A model generated the notes under the pieces. It had not been told where the DNA came from. It ran no database searches and worked only from the letters and a program-made list of their open reading frames with translations. DNA of 51,288 bases from an uncultured Alistipes sp. (GTDB lineage: Bacteria; Bacteroidota; Bacteroidia; Bacteroidales; Rikenellaceae): the NCBI GenBank assembly GCA_948442615.1, contig CAOJSG010000010.1, positions 1-51,288 on the forward strand. Direction: 5' to 3'. The position numbers and the translations under genes are program-made. Every line of letters starts with the position of its first letter. Position 1 is the first letter of the stretch. Below are positions 1 through 7,591 of this stretch, in pieces.

Positions 1-48
1 TCTCTTAAAGAGAGAAATACGGATTATCATAATATTTTCATACGGATA

Positions 49-78
49 AAGGCGCATGGTTGCGCCTTGTATTTTTTC
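49..78 (+). terminator. Intrinsic terminator at left edge
   Basis: Perfect 8-bp arms AAGGCGCA (49-56) and TGCGCCTT (61-68) flank a TGGT loop and are followed by GTATTTTTTC on the plus strand. It would end a rightward gene lying mostly left of the window. Nothing coding is identifiable in 1-167. Confidence 0.65.
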
Positions 79-167
79 TCTGTGGTAGGATAAGCTGTTT
101 TCAGACAAACAATGCGTTGCGGCATATTCGGTTCGTAGAACAGCAGTCGGTTGAAGTTTCCGCCCTG

Positions 168-1376
168 TCAAAGGACACTCAGCACAATGGAATTGGCGTT
201 ATCGACAGATGATGTGTCGAGAGTGGCAAGATAGATTCGCGTGGTTCTTTCGGAATCGTGGCCCATTGCCTCACAGATGGTCGATACCGGTATGTTCTTG
301 CTTTTGGCTATGCTTGCCCATGAATGGCGGGCGACATAACTCGTCAGCGGAATTTCCAGACCGAGCCGCTCACCTATCTTTTTCAGTTTGTCGTTTACGA
401 GATGTGCGCTGCTTCTGTACTGTGTGCGACTGTCCGTGCTGTTCTCCTTAATAATGGGCAGTAGATACAGACTCTCCCCGGTATCGTATTTGTCTATGAT
501 TTCCTGCATGGGTTTCTCCCATTTGATGAACAGTTGCTGGCTGGTTTTCTTGCGGCGGTAGCTCAGTATGCCGCCCTGCAGGTCTTTCTTCTTCAGGAAA
601 GCCATGTCGATGAATGACATTCCGCGGGTATAGAACGAGAACATGAACAGGTCGCGGGCATAATCGAGTTGCGGAAACAGGCTCAGGTCGAGATTCTTTA
701 TTTCCTTGATGGCCTTTGCCGGGAGCGCACGTTTCACGGTCTTGTCTATTCCTGTGTACACGTGCCAGAACGGAAATCGCTGCACGGCAATTTCCTTCTC
801 GATGGCTCGGTTGTAGATGGCGCGGAGGTTGCGCATATAGAATGAGGTGGTATTCTTGCAGGCTCCGGTCTCTTTCAGCCAGTGTTCATATTTCAGCATG
901 AGATTGGAATCCATGTTGTCGATCGGTATATCGCACTCACCTCTGAACCGTTTAAAGCTATTGATAGCAGTGGTATATTTGGCGGCGGTCTGACTTTTGC
1001 CGATCTGCGTCATGCAGTTGATAAGGTCAGAGGCGAAAGATATGAAGCATCCGTCGCCACCCGTCGCGTTGTACAGTTCAACGACCTTGTCCGTATGATA
1101 CTGACCGCCCGCTTTCTCAAGCCGGGCTATAATTCCCGACAGTCGTGAGACATTGGCCGCCAATATTTCGCGCAACGATGACAGATAACCGTTTCGATCC
1201 GCATTGCAGTCTGGCGGTGTGACAATTCTTGAATCTGCGGCATTCCATTCGTTTGGAGACAACTTGTACCCTGTATGAATTTGTCGGATCACACGGTTAT
1301 GTATGACCTGATAGAAGAGTGTCCCGTTCTTGTCCGGCCGGGAAGATGCCCTGAATTTGATTTTTACTGTAGCCAT
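168..1376 (-). CDS. Tyrosine recombinase / integrase (Bacteroidota mobile-element type)
   Basis: Site-specific recombinase of 402 residues. The N-terminal ~100 residues look like the arm-binding domain of Bacteroides integrases, followed by a SAM-like core-binding domain (about 110-210) and a C-terminal catalytic domain. Visible catalytic elements are the first Arg in TRGMSFIDMAF, a Lys in YRRKKTSQQ, an R-H pair in YVARHSWAS, His in MGHDSERTT, and the nucleophile Tyr in RIYLATLD. The canonical HxxR is YxxR here, a substitution that to my knowledge also occurs in Bacteroidota integrases. The ATG at 1376 gives a normal family length. GC is clearly lower than in the PUL to the right, which suggests transfer. 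It probably belonged to an integrated element, but no relaxase, transfer or replication gene is visible nearby. The element's target site is unknown. Confidence 0.93.
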   Translation of the reverse strand: MATVKIKFRASSRPDKNGTLFYQVIHNRVIRQIHTGYKLSPNEWNAADSRIVTPPDCNADRNGYLSSLREILAANVSRLSGIIARLEKAGGQYHTDKVVELYNATGGDGCFISFASDLINCMTQIGKSQTAAKYTTAINSFKRFRGECDIPIDNMDSNLMLKYEHWLKETGACKNTTSFYMRNLRAIYNRAIEKEIAVQRFPFWHVYTGIDKTVKRALPAKAIKEIKNLDLSLFPQLDYARDLFMFSFYTRGMSFIDMAFLKKKDLQGGILSYRRKKTSQQLFIKWEKPMQEIIDKYDTGESLYLLPIIKENSTDSRTQYRSSAHLVNDKLKKIGERLGLEIPLTSYVARHSWASIAKSKNIPVSTICEAMGHDSERTTRIYLATLDTSSVDNANSIVLSVL

Positions 1377-1634
1377 ATGTGATTGGTTTGATGTTTCCGC
1401 TATAAAAAGGATAAAGGCGACCGTGGAGAATGTTAGGGCAATCGATTTGCAGCCTCGGTGGTAGTGAGTCGATTCCTTTCTGTTTCCATCTCGCTTTCAA
1501 TTTGTTTTTATTCCTGTCGCCACTCGGCATGACACCTTGCGTTTCTGCTGTTTTAAGCCCTATGTTTCGCATGCAAAGTTACTTTGGTCTTGAAGTGGCG
1601 CAATGTGGTCCCAATGGGGAATGTGCATAAAACG

Positions 1635-1677
1635 GCAATGCGTCATACCGCTGGTATTCAGCGATATGACGCATTGC
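1635..1677. repeat. 18-bp inverted repeat with 7-nt loop
   Basis: Arms GCAATGCGTCATACCGCT (1635-1652) and AGCGATATGACGCATTGC (1660-1677) are complementary except for one position. The element lies between the integrase start and decayed genes that read toward it. It has no T-run on either side. It could be a bidirectional terminator, a recombinase-related site, or a small imperfect palindrome bound by a protein. The rest of 1377-1757 shows no convincing gene. Confidence 0.7.
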
Positions 1678-1757
1678 TTGATCTTCGTGTGTTATGTCAA
1701 ATGGGGATAGGCGGGCCGTTACGGAGTGCGGTGCGGTTGCCGGGTTTTTTCGAGGGT

Positions 1758-2139
1758 TCAGTCAATGGAGTTGCGGTATTCCCGGTTCTCCCTTGTGGCA
1801 CTTTGCGTGCACATGTCGTTGCGGTACTTATCATAATATGGCTTGGATATGCCGCAGCGTTTCAGGAACTCTTCCGCCCATTGTCTGCCACGTTCATGCG
1901 GCTTGACGGTCAGCGACACGGGCATCACCGTGTAGCAGACGCGCATTTCGGCCTTTCGACCAACATACTGAGGAACATCGGTTCGAAACAATGTCCGCAG
2001 AAGGTGCGATCCCGTTCCTGCTGGCATTCCTTAATAAATGATGGGTTGTGTCGTATTCCGCTTTTGGGGCATCGTACACAGGAGCAAGCGACTTGTAATC
2101 CTCAGAATCGGGCGGCAGGAAATCGAGCCGGCTGCTCAT
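1758..2139 (-). pseudogene. Frameshifted small gene, unrecognised
   Basis: A leftward reading frame starts at ATG 2139 (MSSRLDFLPPDSEDYKS) and runs to about 2035. Coherent protein-like sequence then continues in a second frame (KECQQERDRTFCGHCFE) and, from about 1975, in a third frame ending at 1758 (RQWAEEFLKRCGISKPYYDKY). Read together these give a protein of about 125 residues with a possible CxxC zinc-ribbon element. That needs two single-base shifts, so the gene looks dead. The ATG overlaps the stop of the upstream fragment, as in coupled operons. I do not recognise the family; it probably belongs to the same mobile island as the integrase. Confidence 0.4.
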
Positions 2140-2312
2140 TGCCGAATACTCGCGTCACAGTCCGGTGGAAGCATCTTGCGTTTTCTCGCGGCGTATCCAA
2201 ACAGTCTGAGATTTGCTTCAAAGAGGTTTTCGAAATCCACGGGCTGCAATCTTGTAATATCTATAGATATATAGAAAGATTTGGATTTACTCCATACTTT
2301 TATGGTGTATGA
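2136..2312 (-). pseudogene. C-terminal fragment of an unrecognised gene
   Basis: An open frame of about 58 codons follows an in-frame stop near 2313 and ends in TGA at 2138-2136, overlapping the next ATG (ATGA). It encodes a protein-like tail (RLQPVDFENLFEANLRLFG, then a basic AARKRK patch). No ATG is available, so this is either the 3' end of a broken gene or uses an alternative start. It has the low GC of the integrase island. Confidence 0.3.
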
Positions 2313-2512
2313 TTATCAGCTATCTAAGGCTTTATGATATTTCCTGAAAGCGTAGGCTCGAAATCCTTTTTTTCCGCCAAGATGCCGCGAATATGCGTCG
2401 GCTCCCTGCAAGTTCGAAATCGGCGGGGAGCCGACGTTTTTTTCGGGATGCCGTCGACGGCCGATCCGAGGCGTTCGGGCGTTGCAACCTCGCGTCGGGC
2501 GCACCCGCGGCG

Positions 2513-2549
2513 GATTCCGTCGGAACGCTCGGGCGGTTCCGACGGAATC
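2513..2549. repeat. Perfect 14-bp inverted repeat in a gene-free stretch
   Basis: Arms GATTCCGTCGGAAC (2513-2526) and GTTCCGACGGAATC (2536-2549) flank a 9-nt loop. It sits in the GC-rich gap 2313-2726, where I see no credible gene on either strand. It may act as a terminator downstream of the leftward araC-type gene, although no T-run follows. Confidence 0.5.
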
Positions 2550-2726
2550 GGGACCGACCGGCAGCCCTGCCGGTGAGGTGCGGAGGGACGCCGCCGGGAG
2601 GAGCGGTTTCGCAGTCCGCCCTGCGGGCGCGTTCCTCTGCCGCGGGGCAATGCAGCCTGCGGATCCGGAAGCCGGGGCGAATAGACCCGGAGACAGTTCA
2701 GAAGAGGGGCCGGCGCGGGACGGCTT

Positions 2727-3617
2727 TCAGGCCCGGCCGTTCCGGACCGAAAAGAACGTGTCGCCGTGCCGTTTCTTTTTCTTGTACTCCGCCGGTGTCA
2801 TCCCGACGATCTTCTTGAAATAACGGTTGAAGTTCGACAGGTTGTTGTAGCCGCTCTCATAGCACACCTGCATGATGTTGTAATCGCTGCCGGCCAGCAG
2901 CTGGCAGGCATATCCGATCCGGGTCTCGTTTATGCATTCCAGCAGCGTTTTCCGGGTCTTCTGTTTGAAATATTTGCACAGCGCCTGCGGAGTCATGCAC
3001 GCTATCCCGGCGATCTCTTCGAGCCGGATCTCCTGCCTGAAATTATCGTTGATGTATTGGTGGATGTCGTATATCCGTTTTATGCCGTTGTCGTTGAGGA
3101 TCTCGTCGGATCCGCAGTCCGACAGCACCTCAATGTCGGTCGATTTGGCCAGTGAGTGAAGCAGGTTCAGGAAGGCGATGCTTCTGTCGAGGTCGTCCAT
3201 CGACAGCATGGCCTCGAGGTCTCCGCCTATTCGCGCGATGTCCGCCGGCCGGAAGCTGATGCCCAGCTCCGCGCGTTTGAGCATCGCGCCGATGTGGTCG
3301 AACGATTTGGCGGTGAATAATATCCCGTCGAATATGTCCTGCGGAAACTGCACCACGATCTGATAGTCGTCGTCGGCTGCCGCGCCGTCGGAGTCCGTGC
3401 GCCACATATGGGGGATATTGGGCCCCAGCAGCAGCAGTTCCGTCGCGTCGATCGGTTTGCTGCGGCTGCCGATATACTCCATTCCGCTGGTCGACGAGAT
3501 GAGGACCAATTCGTATTCGGGATGGATGTGCCAGTTTATCTCCATGAACTTCAGGTATTCCTTCTTGATCAGCAGCTTCGTGTCGTGCTGCGGAACGATT
3601 TCGAGATGCGGTTTCAT
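2727..3617 (-). CDS. AraC-family transcriptional regulator
   Basis: Predicted 296-residue regulator with an N-terminal cupin-like sensing domain (roughly 20-120) and a C-terminal pair of AraC helix-turn-helix units (about 195-292: EEIAGIACMTPQALCKYFK, then the second helix region around SGYNNLSNFNRYFKK). I chose ATG 3617 over the ATG at 3659. The -7 box TATATTTG lies at 3646-3639, inside the longer frame, leaving a short leader of about 20 nt. It is the first regulator of the carbohydrate locus and is the best candidate to bind the 21-bp-spaced direct repeats in front of the GH2 and SusC genes. Its ligand is probably a sugar or oligosaccharide (inference). Its promoter carries a TTTGT-N4-ACAA palindrome that suggests control by a second regulator. 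Confidence 0.9.
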   Translation of the reverse strand: MKPHLEIVPQHDTKLLIKKEYLKFMEINWHIHPEYELVLISSTSGMEYIGSRSKPIDATELLLLGPNIPHMWRTDSDGAAADDDYQIVVQFPQDIFDGILFTAKSFDHIGAMLKRAELGISFRPADIARIGGDLEAMLSMDDLDRSIAFLNLLHSLAKSTDIEVLSDCGSDEILNDNGIKRIYDIHQYINDNFRQEIRLEEIAGIACMTPQALCKYFKQKTRKTLLECINETRIGYACQLLAGSDYNIMQVCYESGYNNLSNFNRYFKKIVGMTPAEYKKKKRHGDTFFSVRNGRA

Positions 3618-3629
3618 GGTCGGGAGTGA

Positions 3630-3646
3630 TTGTGCATACAAATATA
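3630..3646 (-). promoter_or_regulatory. Promoter of the AraC-type gene with overlapping palindrome
   Basis: On the minus strand the Bacteroidota -7 box TATATTTG (3646-3639) runs straight into TTTGTATGCACAA, a TTTGT-N4-ACAA element. A 15-bp inverted copy of this sequence occurs 98 bp upstream at 3728-3742. Confidence 0.55.
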
Positions 3647-3727
3647 TGAAAAAAGACACGGATAATCGGCCGGTATCGTGCGAGAATGTGTCGGAATAAT
3701 TTTAAACTATGTCGTGAGGCGTTTTTG

Positions 3728-3745
3728 TATTTGTATGCACAAATA
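3728..3745. promoter_or_regulatory. Candidate operator palindrome
   Basis: TATTTGT (3728-3734), ATGC spacer, ACAAATA (3739-3745): perfect 7-bp arms with a 4-nt spacer. The half-site and spacing resemble GntR-type operators (TGT-N4-ACA). It lies upstream of the AraC-type gene and matches the element that overlaps that gene's own promoter. Confidence 0.45.
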
Positions 3746-3839
3746 CCGATATTCGGAACTTCGCGGTCGAAGTCCGGACGGCTCGATGCCTGGAACGATG
3801 TCCTTCGGGAACCTTTCGAGAAGAGGGACGCGGCCGACC

Positions 3840-3870
3840 GGTCTGCCGGAACATGCCGCTCCGGCAGGCC
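3840..3870 (-). terminator. Hairpin downstream of MFS gene
   Basis: Arms around TGCCGGA (3844-3850) and TCCGGCA (3860-3866) extend outward to an 11-bp stem with one wobble pair. It begins about 10 bp after the MFS stop codon on the minus strand. There is no clear T-run, so it is only a probable terminator. Confidence 0.4.
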
Positions 3871-3879
3871 CGTCCGTTC

Positions 3880-5031
3880 CTAATCGGCCCGCTGCTTGAG
3901 CCGGAGCGAGCAGACGGCCAGGTAGACCATACATCCGGCGATTGCCAGCAGCGATCCGGACTGGCTGTGCAGCGAATCAGCCAGAAAGCCCATGAGCGGC
4001 GGGATCACAGCTCCGCCGAAAACGCCGGTGATCATGAGTCCCGATATTTCGTTGGCCTTGTCCGGATGGCGTTTCAGCGCCGTGGAGTAGAGGACCGAGA
4101 AGATGCTTGAGCAGGCGAATCCGATCAGACCGACGAAGGCCAGGATCCCCCACAGGTTCCGGACGAAAAACAGGACGGCCATGCAGGCCAGCGCAGCGAA
4201 GATGTGCAGCCGGAAATAGCGGATGTCGCCCATCCGTACCAGCAGGATCGACCCGGCGAGCGCCCCCAGCGTGCGGCAGACGAAATAGAAGCTCGACCCG
4301 ATTCCGGCCTGATCTACGCTGAATCCGCTGCGCTCGATGAGCAGTTTCGGTGCGACGGTGTTCATCCCCACGTCCAGCCCGACGATGAAGACGATGCCCA
4401 GGAAGAGCGCGAGGACGGTTTTGTCGCGGAGCAGCCCGAACGGCGATGCGGCGGCCGTTTCCCGGGGATCGGGGGTTATCTCCCGGATCGGGGTGGCTTG
4501 CAGCCAGAGTGCGGACAGCAGCGTGATGACCGCGAAAATCGGGAACAGGTATTGCCAGTCGCCCAATGTCCGGGCGGCGAAGGCCGCGATGAAGGGGCCG
4601 CAGAACGAGGATACGGCCTTCACGACCTGTCCTGCCGTGAGCGAACTGGTCAGGGTTTCGGGCCGCACGACATTGCTGAGCAGGGGGTTCAGCGAGACCT
4701 GCAGCAGCGTGTTGCCGATGCCTAACAGCGCAAAGGCCGTCATGCAGGTCCCCAGGTTGTATCTGACGAAGGGGAGCATCATGCCGATGACGGTGACGAG
4801 ATTGCTCAGCTGCACCATTTTCTTGCGCCCGATGCGGTTCATGAGGACGGCCGCCGGGATCGAGAACAGGAGGAACCAGATGAACACCATCGACGGGATG
4901 AACCCGGCGAGCGTTTCGCTCAGCTCGAAATCGGCCTTGACGTAGCTGGTCGATATGCCGACTACGTCGCAGAAGCCCATTACGAAGAAGCCGAAGAGTA
5001 CGGGCAGTATTCGAATGCTTGAATTTTTCAT
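3880..5031 (-). CDS. MFS sugar transporter (FucP-like)
   Basis: A 383-residue membrane protein with about twelve hydrophobic segments, including MVFIWFLLFSIPAAVLMNRIGRKKM with the cytoplasmic-loop R-I-G-R-K-K motif of the major facilitator superfamily. N-terminal sequence (ILPVLFGFFVMGFCDVVGIST) resembles the FucP/sugar-proton symporter group of Bacteroidota. It should carry a monosaccharide across the inner membrane. The ATG at 5031 (MKNSSIR) is chosen because the frame upstream of it is Arg-rich, GC-driven sequence with no membrane signal. It lies 161 bp after the GntR gene and no separate -7 box is seen, so the two are probably co-transcribed. The GC-rich gap 5032-5192 holds nothing else I can name. 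Confidence 0.88.
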   Translation of the reverse strand: MKNSSIRILPVLFGFFVMGFCDVVGISTSYVKADFELSETLAGFIPSMVFIWFLLFSIPAAVLMNRIGRKKMVQLSNLVTVIGMMLPFVRYNLGTCMTAFALLGIGNTLLQVSLNPLLSNVVRPETLTSSLTAGQVVKAVSSFCGPFIAAFAARTLGDWQYLFPIFAVITLLSALWLQATPIREITPDPRETAAASPFGLLRDKTVLALFLGIVFIVGLDVGMNTVAPKLLIERSGFSVDQAGIGSSFYFVCRTLGALAGSILLVRMGDIRYFRLHIFAALACMAVLFFVRNLWGILAFVGLIGFACSSIFSVLYSTALKRHPDKANEISGLMITGVFGGAVIPPLMGFLADSLHSQSGSLLAIAGCMVYLAVCSLRLKQRAD

Positions 5032-5192
5032 GGGAATGGATTGTTTTTTTGATTCGCGGGTGCGTCGTCGGACTCGTCCGACCTGCGATGCGGTGCGATG
5101 CCTCCTCCCCGGCTGCCGCCGGGGCCGCCGGATGTTCGGGCTGCGGACGGGGCGCAAACGCGCGGCCGGCCGCCTCCGGGGGGGGGACGGGG

Positions 5193-5924
5193 TTATCGCT
5201 CCGCTTCGATTCGGTAGGTGAACGAATCCGCTCGGTAATAGCCGATGTTGTATTCTACCGGAAATCCTTTTTTGTCGATTACGAGGCGTTTGCGTTTGAG
5301 AATCGGGTCGCCGACCCGGATGTACAGCTTTTGCGCCAGCTCCTCGTCCGCCAGCATCGCGCTGACCTCCTCCACCGATTTGTGGACGGTGACGTCGTAG
5401 CGCTGTTCGAGCAGGGTGTAGAGCGGCTGCGTGAAATCCTCCTCTCCGGTCATGCCGATCGCCGGATTGAAATAGGAGAAGAAATAGACGATCGGAGCCT
5501 GCTCGCTGCCCCTCACGCGCGACATGCGGAGCAGGGACGTGTTCGGCTTGATGTTGAAGAAACGGCAGATCTCCTCGGCCCCGGCCTCCCAGCGGATGTG
5601 CAGCTCGTAGTTTTTGATCGTGATGCCGAGCGCCTTCATCTCCTGGGAGAAGCTCATCCAGTTGCGGGCGTTGCTGCTGGCCTTGCCCAACGTGTTGACC
5701 GTCGTGCCCACGCCTTTCTTCCGGATCAGCAGCTTCTCGGCGACCAGCCGGTTGATGGCCTGGCGCAGGGTATTGCGGGAAATGCCGAGTTCCCGGGCAA
5801 GCGCCACCTCGTTGGGAAGCGTGGCTCCCGAACGGTATTTCTTCGTGTTGATCAAATGGCGCAAAATCCGTTCCGCCTGGAGGTGATAAGGCGTTTTGCT
5901 CGTAAAATCAATCCGGTCATCCAT
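5193..5924 (-). CDS. GntR-family regulator with UTRA domain (HutC subfamily)
   Basis: A 243-residue regulator. Residues about 10-75 form the winged helix-turn-helix (LPNEVALARELGISRNTLRQAI). Residues about 95-235 match a UTRA effector domain, ending with the typical strand pattern PVEYNIGYYRADSFTY. HutC-type regulators bind phosphorylated sugars or similar small ligands and usually repress transport and catabolic genes. It is flanked by the MFS transporter and the glycosidase/kinase operon, all leftward, so it probably senses an intracellular product such as a sugar phosphate. Candidate operators of the form TTTGT-N4-ACAwA lie at the promoters of the locus. Its own -7 box is visible at 5963-5956. 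Confidence 0.93.
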   Translation of the reverse strand: MDDRIDFTSKTPYHLQAERILRHLINTKKYRSGATLPNEVALARELGISRNTLRQAINRLVAEKLLIRKKGVGTTVNTLGKASSNARNWMSFSQEMKALGITIKNYELHIRWEAGAEEICRFFNIKPNTSLLRMSRVRGSEQAPIVYFFSYFNPAIGMTGEEDFTQPLYTLLEQRYDVTVHKSVEEVSAMLADEELAQKLYIRVGDPILKRKRLVIDKKGFPVEYNIGYYRADSFTYRIEAER

Positions 5925-5955
5925 CTCGAATCGTGCGTAAATGAATTGTTGACGA

Positions 5956-5963
5956 CAAAGTTA
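5956..5963 (-). promoter_or_regulatory. -7 box of the GntR gene
   Basis: TAACTTTG on the minus strand matches TAnnTTTG and lies 31 bp before ATG 5924. The gap 5964-6090 contains no further recognisable element. Confidence 0.5.
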
Positions 5964-6090
5964 GCGATTTTTGTCCGAATATGATCCATTCCTGCGGACA
6001 TAAATCGGACCGGGCTTCCCCCGGGTGCCGTGCGGCCCTTCTGCGGGCCGGGGAGATCCGGGGCGTCGGCCTCGGATAGGTCGGAACCGT

Positions 6091-7566
6091 CTATTCGGTC
6101 CGTATGTTTACGATCAGGGCGGATGCAGGTTTTATCTCGAAGACGGGCTCCGTCCCCGCATGCGCCTCCCACTCGCCCTGCCAGCCGGCCGTGCTGTCGA
6201 TCCGGGCTCCGCCCAGCAGGGCGGTTCCCGATGCCGGGTCGTTGCCGGGCGAACGGAGCGACAGGGTTTCGATCCGTTCGATCCCGGCGTTCAGCCGGAT
6301 CGTGACCGCAGCCTCCCTGGCATCGCGGCCGTGCTCCTTGTTGATGAGCGTGATCCGGATGTCCTTGCCTTCGCGGACGGCATAGGCCGTTACGTTGGCC
6401 CGGCGGGGATTGTCCGCCGCGACGGGCAGGATGTTCCCCCGGCCGCCGAACTTGAAGGCCATGATGCCGTATCCCACGGGGTTGACGAACAGTCCGCCCG
6501 ATGCGTCCATCCCGATCGGGGCGTTCAGCACCCATTGTTTGTTGTGGAAATTCACGCCGCTGCATGCGTGGCGGGCCCACCAGTGCATGTAGTCCAGTGC
6601 GAAGAGCGCCGTGGCGAAGCTGTTGCTGCCGCCGTCGCACTGGCCGCTGAAACTGTTCGACTCCGCCAGCCGGTAGGTGTAGCCTTCCCGTACGACGGGG
6701 GCCAGGACGGCGTCGTACAGCGCCGGGTACTGCCGTTCGTTCCACGAGGCGGAGAGCATCTTGTCGATCATCGTCCAGGGCGACGACTTTTCGTCGGCGT
6801 GCTGTCCCACGTAGTTGTGCTGCGCCAGTTGCGCGAGGAGGCCGGTGCCTTTCAGGTCGCGGGCGAAGTTCACTGTCCAGGAGTTTCCGCCGTAATTCGT
6901 GTTTTTCGCTCCCGAGACCGGGTAGTTGGAGCCCGTGTTCGGGCCCATGAACCGCGCCTCGGGGATGGCGGTCGTGACGGCCTCTGCGAATCTCCGCCAT
7001 TTGGCGAGGTAGGAGGGGTAGTCGCGGATCTCCGGATCGGGGGTGTGGTAGGAGTCCCAGTCGGGTTCGTTGCCGATCGCGAAGCAGTCGAGGTGCTCCT
7101 TGTACCGGTCCCAGACGTATCGGGCGACCCGGACCTCGTTGGCGAGATCGCCGTTCAGCAGCCGGAGCGAGTAGACGACCTTGACGCCGCTTTCGGCGGC
7201 GAACGAGAACAGCCGGTCGATCTCTTCGTCCGTCGGGGCGACCCGGTTGGAGTCGACGGATCCTCCTCCGATCCGCAGGTGCCTGATTCCCAGCAGTTCG
7301 AATATGCGCAGCGACTGCGTATTGTCGCCGCTGAAGAAATAGCCTTTCATTCCGGCGTTGTCCTTTCTTACGCTGCCGGTCTCGAAACTCAGTCCGATGA
7401 AGTCGTCGGGAATCGCGTCGCCCGGCGATTCCGCATCCACGGCGATCGTCATCGGTGCCGGCCGGCCGCCCTCCCGGGGCCGGGACTCGTCGGCTGCGCT
7501 GCACTGCGTGACGGACAGGAGGACGAACGACGTGAACAGAAAGGATTTGGGCAATCCGTTTTTCAT
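6091..7566 (-). CDS. GH79-like glycoside hydrolase, exported
   Basis: A 491-residue protein starting with a signal peptide (MKNGLPKSFLFTSFVLLSV) and a Cys at about position 22 (TQCSA) that may be a non-canonical lipobox. The central (beta/alpha)8-like part carries IGNEPDW, a classic clan GH-A acid/base motif (Glu after Asn), and AESNSFSG about 115 residues later, a likely nucleophile Glu. The C-terminal ~120 residues read as a beta-sandwich ending in PASALIVNIRTE, typical of GH79 and related GH30/39 enzymes. GH79 enzymes are beta-glucuronidases and heparanase-like enzymes, but substrate cannot be fixed from sequence. It is last in the leftward operon, 25 bp after the DUF5054 gene. Confidence 0.72.
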   Translation of the reverse strand: MKNGLPKSFLFTSFVLLSVTQCSAADESRPREGGRPAPMTIAVDAESPGDAIPDDFIGLSFETGSVRKDNAGMKGYFFSGDNTQSLRIFELLGIRHLRIGGGSVDSNRVAPTDEEIDRLFSFAAESGVKVVYSLRLLNGDLANEVRVARYVWDRYKEHLDCFAIGNEPDWDSYHTPDPEIRDYPSYLAKWRRFAEAVTTAIPEARFMGPNTGSNYPVSGAKNTNYGGNSWTVNFARDLKGTGLLAQLAQHNYVGQHADEKSSPWTMIDKMLSASWNERQYPALYDAVLAPVVREGYTYRLAESNSFSGQCDGGSNSFATALFALDYMHWWARHACSGVNFHNKQWVLNAPIGMDASGGLFVNPVGYGIMAFKFGGRGNILPVAADNPRRANVTAYAVREGKDIRITLINKEHGRDAREAAVTIRLNAGIERIETLSLRSPGNDPASGTALLGGARIDSTAGWQGEWEAHAGTEPVFEIKPASALIVNIRTE

Positions 7567-7591
7567 GGTTCGGTTTGTTTTTGCGGTTGTT

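Noticed and set aside
2324..2650. Minus-strand frame of 108 residues in the intergenic gap
   Set aside because: Arg/Pro-rich, GC-driven, without promoter or family features, and overlapping a perfect hairpin.
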